Part shown: positions 12,903 to 17,591 of the stretch, piece after piece
How positions within the stretch are numbered: the first letter of the stretch is position 1
Layout of the letters: the number at the start of each line of letters is the position of its first letter
DNA from: Peribacter sp964404805
GTDB taxonomy: Bacteria > Patescibacteriota > Gracilibacteria > Peribacterales > Peribacteraceae
DNA length: 17,591 nucleotides
Assembly: GCA_964404805.1 (NCBI GenBank)
Contig: CAYOLJ010000014.1
Location: 1 to 17,591, forward strand
Reading direction: 5' to 3'
Notes under the pieces: generated by a model
What the model was told of the DNA's origin: nothing
The model's database searches: none
Seen by the model: only the letters and a program-made list of their open reading frames with translations
Position numbers and translations under genes: made by a program

Positions 12903-14346
12903 TACCAGTGCCGTGCTGGCACCCGTGGCTGAGCGCATGCATCAGGATCTGTGGATCAAGATTCTGCGTAAGCTCGAAGAAAAACTACAGCGCAGTGCCT
13001 TCATCACTTGGTTCAAAGATACCGCGATCCTCGGCAAGGATGCGGGTACGCTCATCATTGGTCTTCCACTTCCGATGTCGCTCTCGTGGCACATGGAGCA
13101 CTATCGCGTGATGACATTCGAAATCGCGCAGGAGATGGATCCCTCGATCGAGAAGATCGTCTACACCGTCGATGTTGGTCTTAAAGATAGCCGCGATCGG
13201 ACAGTGAATTTGCTCGAAATATTTCCGGAGCAGAAAAAGAGGAAGTTACCGGGCAGGCCCGAGGTGAAGATGGCCGAGGGTGTCGTCAGCAAAATCCTCA
13301 ATCCCCGTTACGCGCTCGAGAATTTCGTGGTGGGATCCAACAGTCGTTTGGCACACGCGGCCTGTCAGTCTGTGGCGGCGGCACCCGGAGGTCGCTACAA
13401 CCCACTCTTTCTGTATGGAGGCGTGGGGCTGGGCAAGACACATCTGTTGCAGGGTACGGGCAATGCCATTCTGCGACAGTCACCTCGATCTGTTGTGGTG
13501 TACACGACCACAGAGGATTTTACGAATCAGGTGATCGAGGCGATTCGGAGTCAGAAGATGGAACAGTTTCGGCGTCGTTACCGTCAGGTGGATGTGCTCA
13601 TTATCGACGACGTGCAGTTCTTGGCGAATAAAGAGCGCACACAAGAGGAGTTCTTTCACACCTTCAACGCGCTCTATGAAGATCGTAAGCAGGTCATTCT
13701 GTCGGCCGACCGTCCGCCACAAGAGATGCAGCTCGAAGACCGTCTCATCTCGCGCTTCGCGCGTGGCATGATTGCCGACATCTCGGTGCCGGACTATGAA
13801 ACGCGGCTGGCTATCCTCGTCGAGAAGGCACGCGAGTACGAGCTCATGATCGACATGACGGTGCTCCAATTCATCGCCGAACATACCACCAGAAACGTCC
13901 GCGAGTTGGAGGGCATTCTCATGCAGGCGGTGGCACAGTACGAGCTCGAGGCGCGCATGCCGACGGTGCGGAGCATTGCCGAGATCATGCGCAAACTCAG
14001 TCGCGATCCTCACGCCGAAGAGGAGCAGATCGGCTTCGAGACGCCGACTAAGCGTGCGCCCACGTTTCAGGATGTACTGGAGTGCGCCAGTCGCTACTAC
14101 TCGGTGTCGGTGCAAGACATGATTGGCCCATCGCGCGTGCGCGAGATTCTGCTGCCGCGCCAGATCGCCATGTTTCTCGGTAAGAGGCATCTGCGCATGA
14201 GCTTTGTTCGCTTAGGAGAAGTCTTCTCGGGTCGTGATCACACCACCGTGATGAACGCCTGTGCAAAGATTGATGCGAAGATGCAGAACGATCCACAGCT
14301 GTTGCGCGAGGTTCGTGCCATGGAGCAGGAATTGGGAGTGGTGTAA
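12880..14346 (+). CDS. dnaA: Chromosomal replication initiator DnaA
   Basis: AAA+ ATPase that binds DnaA boxes and opens the origin; 488 residues. Domain I begins at HQDLWIKILRKLEEKL, domain II is a short linker (about 105-125), and domain III carries Walker A GGVGLGKTH with Lys186, Walker B VLIIDDVQFL, and the box VII arginine segment LISRFARG. Domain IV ends with the DNA-binding signature GRDHTTVMNACAKI. The first 19 residues, before a second ATG at 12937, are not conserved in type; homologues usually begin just before the LW of domain I, so 12937 may be the true start. From 12880 the gene overlaps rseP by 23 nt; from 12937 it lies 34 nt after it. Pairing with rseP, not dnaN, is unusual. 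A strong terminator follows. Confidence 0.96.
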   Translation: MTLSVSSSTSAVLAPVAERMHQDLWIKILRKLEEKLQRSAFITWFKDTAILGKDAGTLIIGLPLPMSLSWHMEHYRVMTFEIAQEMDPSIEKIVYTVDVGLKDSRDRTVNLLEIFPEQKKRKLPGRPEVKMAEGVVSKILNPRYALENFVVGSNSRLAHAACQSVAAAPGGRYNPLFLYGGVGLGKTHLLQGTGNAILRQSPRSVVVYTTTEDFTNQVIEAIRSQKMEQFRRRYRQVDVLIIDDVQFLANKERTQEEFFHTFNALYEDRKQVILSADRPPQEMQLEDRLISRFARGMIADISVPDYETRLAILVEKAREYELMIDMTVLQFIAEHTTRNVRELEGILMQAVAQYELEARMPTVRSIAEIMRKLSRDPHAEEEQIGFETPTKRAPTFQDVLECASRYYSVSVQDMIGPSRVREILLPRQIAMFLGKRHLRMSFVRLGEVFSGRDHTTVMNACAKIDAKMQNDPQLLREVRAMEQELGVV

Positions 14347-14351
14347 TGAAT

Positions 14352-14395
14352 CGTGAGAGAAAAACCGTAGGTTTGTCTCTCACGGGCTCTTTTTT
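14352..14395 (+). terminator. Intrinsic terminator of rseP-dnaA
   Basis: A long hairpin of 9 bp, CGTGAGAGA / TCTCTCACG, plus an inner 5-bp stem AAACC / GGTTT with a GTA loop and one mismatched pair between them. It is followed by GGCTC and six T residues. It begins 6 nt after the dnaA stop. Confidence 0.85.
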
Positions 14396-14418
14396 CCCTT
14401 GAGCGGTGTCGCTTCCCT

Positions 14419-14482
14419 CCGGGGACCTGCGGCCAGATGTGGGTCCCGGCAGAGCCACCCACATCTTCGCGACGTGTTTTTT
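14419..14482 (+). ncRNA. Mutually exclusive hairpins, attenuator-like
   Basis: Hairpin A pairs 14419-14427 with 14442-14449 (8 bp, one bulged G). Hairpin B pairs AGATGTGGGT (14435-14444) with ACCCACATCT (14457-14466), a perfect 10-bp stem, with an inner GGC-AGA-GCC. A and B share bases 14442-14449, so only one can form. A weaker hairpin C (14460-14476, one mismatch) uses the 3' arm of B and is followed directly by six T (14477-14482). This topology resembles a terminator/antiterminator leader before the gene at 14597, but no known riboswitch core is recognised. The ncRNA label is provisional. Confidence 0.35.
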
Positions 14483-14584
14483 ATTAATTTGATCAGTTGG
14501 GACTGGTGTAATACATCGAAGAAACGCCCTGTCTCTGCCGCAGATTTTTTGTTCTGTTTCTGGGCTCATGGCCAGAGATCGCGG

Positions 14585-14590
14585 TATCAT
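14585..14590 (+). promoter_or_regulatory. Possible -10 element giving a leaderless mRNA
   Basis: TATCAT lies six bases before the ATG at 14597. A start 7 nt after the -10 would fall on the ATG itself. No good -35 is seen at 16-18 bp. The divergent gene starting at 15387 shows the same pattern (TATCCT, then six bases, then ATG). Confidence 0.3.
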
Positions 14591-14596
14591 GGTTGC

Positions 14597-14968
14597 ATGA
14601 CGAGTCCTGATGCCGAAAGGCGCGAAACAGTAGGGGATCCTCCAAGTACGGTGATATGCCAGTGGCTCGCACGTCTTCCGTTCAAAGAGCAGCAGGTACT
14701 GATTGCTCAGTGGTGTGTGCGTCGGCGGGAGGATACTGCATCGGCACTGCGTAAGATTGTTGATCCTGACGATATCGCCGCATTCCACGACAAAATCAGC
14801 GCACTTGCCTCTCGTTTGGGCGGGGAGTTCGCTCGCCATGAGAGCGTTCTCTTGGGGCAGCTTTACATCTACATGGCGACGGCAATACCCGAACAGGTGC
14901 ACACAGAGACACGCGAACTGGTACAATCAGTGCTCGGTCAATTGCCGCGACCGTCTGGCAACACATGA
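14597..14968 (+). CDS. Small hypothetical protein, helical
   Basis: 123 residues, not recognised. It has no signal peptide or transmembrane segment. After a polar N-terminus of about 18 residues it looks all-helical, with an FKEQQVLIAQWCVRRRED segment, a central DPDDIAAFHDKISALASRL helix and a C-terminal YIYMATAIPEQVHTETRELVQSVL stretch. The frame is open back to 14399, but that part covers the hairpin region and I place the start at the ATG at 14597. It stops 11 nt from the stop of the opposing gene at 14980, so the two converge without a visible terminator. A hairpin series and a possible leaderless promoter lie upstream. Confidence 0.6.
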   Translation: MTSPDAERRETVGDPPSTVICQWLARLPFKEQQVLIAQWCVRRREDTASALRKIVDPDDIAAFHDKISALASRLGGEFARHESVLLGQLYIYMATAIPEQVHTETRELVQSVLGQLPRPSGNT

Positions 14969-14979
14969 TCAGAGTTTCA

Positions 14980-15387
14980 TCAGGCATACACATCTATTCC
15001 GCCTTCACCCGGATCTATAGCGAGGAGTCTACTGATGGCGATGCCTATTCCTGTACTCGCGTTCGTGATCATGCGTTTCACTGAGGCGTGGGTAAGAAAT
15101 GCTCGTACGTTGTCTCGCTGTGTTTCGGATAATTCCATCGCCGCTGTCAGAATCAGGTCACACTGCTTGGGTGTGAGAACATTCTGATCGACAAGGTGGG
15201 TCAGTCCATCGAGTACTGCTTTCTCGCCCTGTACGAGACTTGCAGCTGCTACATCCGGGCTGCTGTTCAGCAGGAATTTGGCGGCAACACCGACTTTACC
15301 GCGAGGAGGGTGCCACTCTCGTTCATCGCCTCCCAATGCGCGCAGGGAACCCTCAGGTGGCTTGGATTGATGGGATCGTTTGGCCAT
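14980..15387 (-). CDS. Hypothetical protein, 135 residues
   Basis: Not recognised. The N-terminal 35 residues are basic and polar (MAKRSHQSKPPEGS onward), followed by a predicted helical domain (VAAKFLLNSSPDVAAASLV, GEKAVLDGLTHLVDQNVLTPKQCDLILTAAM in part, SETQRDNVRAFLTHASV) and a C-terminal Gly/Ile-rich end GIGIAISRLLAID. No membrane segment or motif is visible. The ATG at 15387 is preceded on its strand by TATCCT six bases upstream. The gene is divergent from thrS, sharing a 205-bp spacer, and convergent with the gene at 14597. It could be a false frame, but its codon choice and composition look coding, unlike the + strand frames opposite. Confidence 0.6.
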   Translation of the reverse strand: MAKRSHQSKPPEGSLRALGGDEREWHPPRGKVGVAAKFLLNSSPDVAAASLVQGEKAVLDGLTHLVDQNVLTPKQCDLILTAAMELSETQRDNVRAFLTHASVKRMITNASTGIGIAISRLLAIDPGEGGIDVYA

Positions 15388-15540
15388 GGAATAAGGATAC
15401 TCCCTCTTTCTGCACTATTGAATTATGTCGTCCGGCGCGGTACTGTTGAGTTGTTATGACGCAGTGCACGATCACAACCTTGTCGACTACGTTGACCTCT
15501 CGCTGAGGAAGGGTGTGCTGCCGACTATTCGTTTCCACCA

Positions 15541-15566
15541 CCTTCCTCCGCAATAGCGAAGGAGGG
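15541..15566 (+). promoter_or_regulatory. Hairpin in the thrS leader
   Basis: CCTTCCT pairs with AGGAGGG (one T-G) and an inner CGC / GCG closes an AATA loop, with one C-A mismatch between. It lies 26 nt before the thrS ATG and encloses the only GGAGG-like sequence near that gene, which is too distant to be its ribosome site. No T run follows, so it is not a terminator on the + strand. Leader control of thrS is possible but unproven. Confidence 0.35.
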
Positions 15567-15592
15567 GGGCTTCTGTTACCCTCTTCACTACT

Positions 15593-17410
15593 ATGGCAAA
15601 GAAATCATCCGCACATCCGGCTTCCGAAGCACTGCATGACATGCGCCACTCTCTCGCGCATGTTCTGGCACAAGCAATCCAGCATCTCTGGCCCGATACA
15701 CAGATTACGATCGGTCCGCCGATCGATACGGGTTGCTACTACGATTTCCTCTTCAGCACGCCGATTTCGGATGCAGATTTTCCGAAAATTGAGAAGGAGA
15801 TGCGCAAGATTATCGGCTCGGCACAGACATTTGAGGTCGAAGAGTTTGCCATTGCCGATTCTGTGAAGTACTGGAAGGACAAGGGCCAGACATTCAAAGT
15901 CGAACTCGTCGAGGACCTCGCCAAGGAGGGAGAGACCAAGGTGACGCATTACCGCAACGTCGATGCCAAGGGTCAGGAAATGTTTGTGGATCTCTGCCGC
16001 GGTGGGCACGTCGAATCACTGAAGGCTATTCCTCCTGACGGTTTCAAGATCACGAGTCTGGCAGGTGCGTACTGGCGCGGCAAAGAGACGAACGCGCAGC
16101 TGACGCGTATCTACGTGACGGCGTTCGGTTCGAAGAAGGAACTGCAGGAGTACCTCACGATGATGGAGGAGGCCAAGAAGCGCGATCACCGGAAACTCGG
16201 CAAGGAGCTCGACCTTTTCATCTTCTCAGAGATGGTGGGCCCGGGTTTGCCGCTCTGGACACCCAAGGGCACGATCATCGCGGACCAGATCGAAGCACTC
16301 GCCAAAGAGATGGAAGAGAAAGGTGGATACATGCGTGTGCGCACGCCGCACATCGCCAAAGGGGCGCTCTATGAGCGCACAGGGCACCTGGCGCACTACA
16401 AGAACTCCATGTTCCCGCCGAAGGAACTGGATGGAGAAGAGGAGTACTACCTCAAGCCCATGAACTGTCCGCACCACCACGAGATCTTTGCCAGTCGTCC
16501 GCGCAGCTATCGTGATCTGCCCATGCGTCTTGCGGAGTACGGACACTGTTACCGCTACGAAGACAGCGGTGCGCTGTTCGGTCTCATGCGCGTGCGTTCA
16601 CTCTCGATGAACGATGCACATATGTACGTCACCGAGGAGCAGTTTGAAGAGGAGTTCAACGCGGTCATCGATATGTACCTCGTATGCTTCGCGATATTTG
16701 ACATCAAGAAGTACGTCATGCGTCTCTCGCTCCATTCACCTGAAGGGTTGGGCAAGCAGTACGTGGATAACGCGGAGCTCTGGAAGAAGACGGAGGAGAT
16801 GGTCCGCAAGGCGCTCCAGAAGAAAGACATCGAGTACGTGGAGGTCCCGGATGAAGCGGCCTTTTACGGCCCCAAGATCGATGTCGAAGTGTGGAGTGCC
16901 ATTGGCCGTGAGTTTACGCTCGCCACGAATCAGGTGGATTTCGATGTGCCGGGCAAGATGGGCTTAAAGTACATCGACAAAGACGGCACCGAGAAAGTGC
17001 CGCTCTGTATCCACCGTGCTCCACTCAGTACGCACGAGCGCATGATCGGATTCCTCATCGAACATTTCGCAGGGCACTTTCCGCTGTGGCTTGCTCCCGT
17101 GCAGGCGATGATTCTTCCTGTTGCGGAGCCGCATGAAATTCCGGCACGTCACGTCGAAAAGGCGCTGAAAGAGCAGGGGATTCGCTGCGAGGTCTTGCAC
17201 TCGACTGATTCTCTCGGCAAGCGCATCCGTGAAGGGGAGAAGCAGCGCGTGCCGTACCTGCTGGTCGTGGGTGATAAAGAAGTCACCGACAATGCCGTAG
17301 CGGTCCGCAATGTGGTCACCAAGAAGCAGGTTTCTGTTCCACTCAAGGAATTCATCGAGAAGACAGCGGAGGACATCAAGCTGAGAAAGCTGCAGTGCTC
17401 AATTGGATGA
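15593..17410 (+). CDS. thrS: Threonine--tRNA ligase (ThrRS), TGS domain absent
   Basis: Class II synthetase charging tRNA-Thr; 605 residues. The usual N-terminal TGS (N1) domain is missing: the protein begins almost at once with the N2 editing domain, with His19-SLA-His23 and Cys135-RGG-His139 as its hydrolytic motif residues for Ser-tRNA removal. The catalytic domain has zinc ligands Cys292 (MNCPHHHEIF), His343 (DAHMY) and His481 (STHERMIG), and motif 2 CYRYEDSGALFGLMRVR. The C-terminal anticodon-binding domain (WLAPVQAMILPV onward) is complete. Its stop overlaps tail to tail by 12 bp with the transporter gene on the - strand. The ATG at 15593 has no Shine-Dalgarno; the leader carries a hairpin. 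Confidence 0.96.
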   Translation: MAKKSSAHPASEALHDMRHSLAHVLAQAIQHLWPDTQITIGPPIDTGCYYDFLFSTPISDADFPKIEKEMRKIIGSAQTFEVEEFAIADSVKYWKDKGQTFKVELVEDLAKEGETKVTHYRNVDAKGQEMFVDLCRGGHVESLKAIPPDGFKITSLAGAYWRGKETNAQLTRIYVTAFGSKKELQEYLTMMEEAKKRDHRKLGKELDLFIFSEMVGPGLPLWTPKGTIIADQIEALAKEMEEKGGYMRVRTPHIAKGALYERTGHLAHYKNSMFPPKELDGEEEYYLKPMNCPHHHEIFASRPRSYRDLPMRLAEYGHCYRYEDSGALFGLMRVRSLSMNDAHMYVTEEQFEEEFNAVIDMYLVCFAIFDIKKYVMRLSLHSPEGLGKQYVDNAELWKKTEEMVRKALQKKDIEYVEVPDEAAFYGPKIDVEVWSAIGREFTLATNQVDFDVPGKMGLKYIDKDGTEKVPLCIHRAPLSTHERMIGFLIEHFAGHFPLWLAPVQAMILPVAEPHEIPARHVEKALKEQGIRCEVLHSTDSLGKRIREGEKQRVPYLLVVGDKEVTDNAVAVRNVVTKKQVSVPLKEFIEKTAEDIKLRKLQCSIG

Positions 17411-17591
17411 TGTTTCCAGTAAGCCGGTTACAATTGCTCCTTTTGTTGGTTTCGTCAGCAGGATCATCCCCACTGTGATCGGAATCAGTGAAGAAATTTG
17501 GAGAATATTCGGTTGTTCTTTCAGAATGAAATAGGCGGCGATGAGTGTGAAGAGCGGCATGATGCTCACCATCGAAACGGCTTTGGTGATG
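17399..17591 (-). CDS. EamA/DMT-family transporter, C-terminal fragment
   Basis: The last 64 codons of a - strand gene cut by the window edge; I translated it directly. The visible part has a helix with SMVSIMPLFTLIAAYFILKE, then a short NILQIS link, then a second helix LIPITVGMILLT, and a polar tail ending at the TGA at 17401-17399. The pattern P-L-F-T-x-x-x-A-Y-x-x-L-K-E-x-P followed by a closing glycine-containing helix is typical of the last two helices of EamA (drug/metabolite) permeases. Substrate cannot be told. It overlaps thrS by 12 bp. Confidence 0.65.
   Translation of the reverse strand, partial: ITKAVSMVSIMPLFTLIAAYFILKEQPNILQISSLIPITVGMILLTKPTKGAIVTGLLETSSN

Noticed and set aside
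14399..14596. Upstream extension of the 123-residue gene
   Set aside because: Covers the hairpin series and non-coding leader; the ATG at 14597 is a better start.
16765..16773. DnaA-box-like GTGGATAA within thrS
   Set aside because: One mismatch and inside a conserved coding segment; likely chance.
1..17591. CRISPR array
   Set aside because: No regularly spaced direct repeats of 20-40 bases were seen.

Overview
The window looks like a chromosomal segment of a bacterium with moderately high GC (a counted 60-base line in comF is 57%). It uses the standard code, with TAA, TAG and TGA all acting as stops. None of the 13 start codons I examined has a Shine-Dalgarno motif at normal spacing. A single-domain 5' nuclease, a threonyl-tRNA synthetase without a TGS domain, a very large unfamiliar protein and rseP-dnaA organisation would suit a Candidate Phyla Radiation lineage such as Peregrinibacteria/Peribacteria. 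That placement is inference; no ribosomal marker is present.

Left part (1-4160), + strand: a PolA-like 5'-3' exonuclease, then ftsA-ftsZ (30-nt gap) ending in a clear intrinsic terminator. The 270-bp spacer before ftsA carries a perfect 14-bp palindrome.

Middle (4166-9741), - strand: a compact three-gene operon behind a recognisable promoter. In transcription order it encodes a two-helix membrane protein with a soluble tail, a 1533-residue protein with a central HExxH zincin-like motif (1-nt gap), and dUTPase (18-nt gap). The first two look like an undescribed pair.

The 374-bp gap at 9693-10066 holds an intensely structured GC-rich block (9833-10005) and then a tRNA-Val(GAC) gene with encoded CCA. 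Directly behind the tRNA is the most striking feature: an AT-rich 841-bp insertion bounded by a 17-bp perfect duplication of the tRNA 3' end. It carries one gene (AbiJ/HEPN-like by resemblance) on the tRNA strand and no integrase.

Right part (11026-17591): comF without its zinc-ribbon cysteines. Next come two perfect DnaA boxes as a 26-bp inverted repeat just upstream of overlapping rseP-dnaA. dnaA ends in a long hairpin terminator, followed by a run of mutually exclusive hairpins that resembles an attenuator. Two small unknown genes converge, thrS follows, and the cut-off C-terminus of an EamA-type transporter on the - strand overlaps the thrS tail. DnaA boxes upstream of the operon encoding DnaA suggest autoregulation that would also affect RseP.
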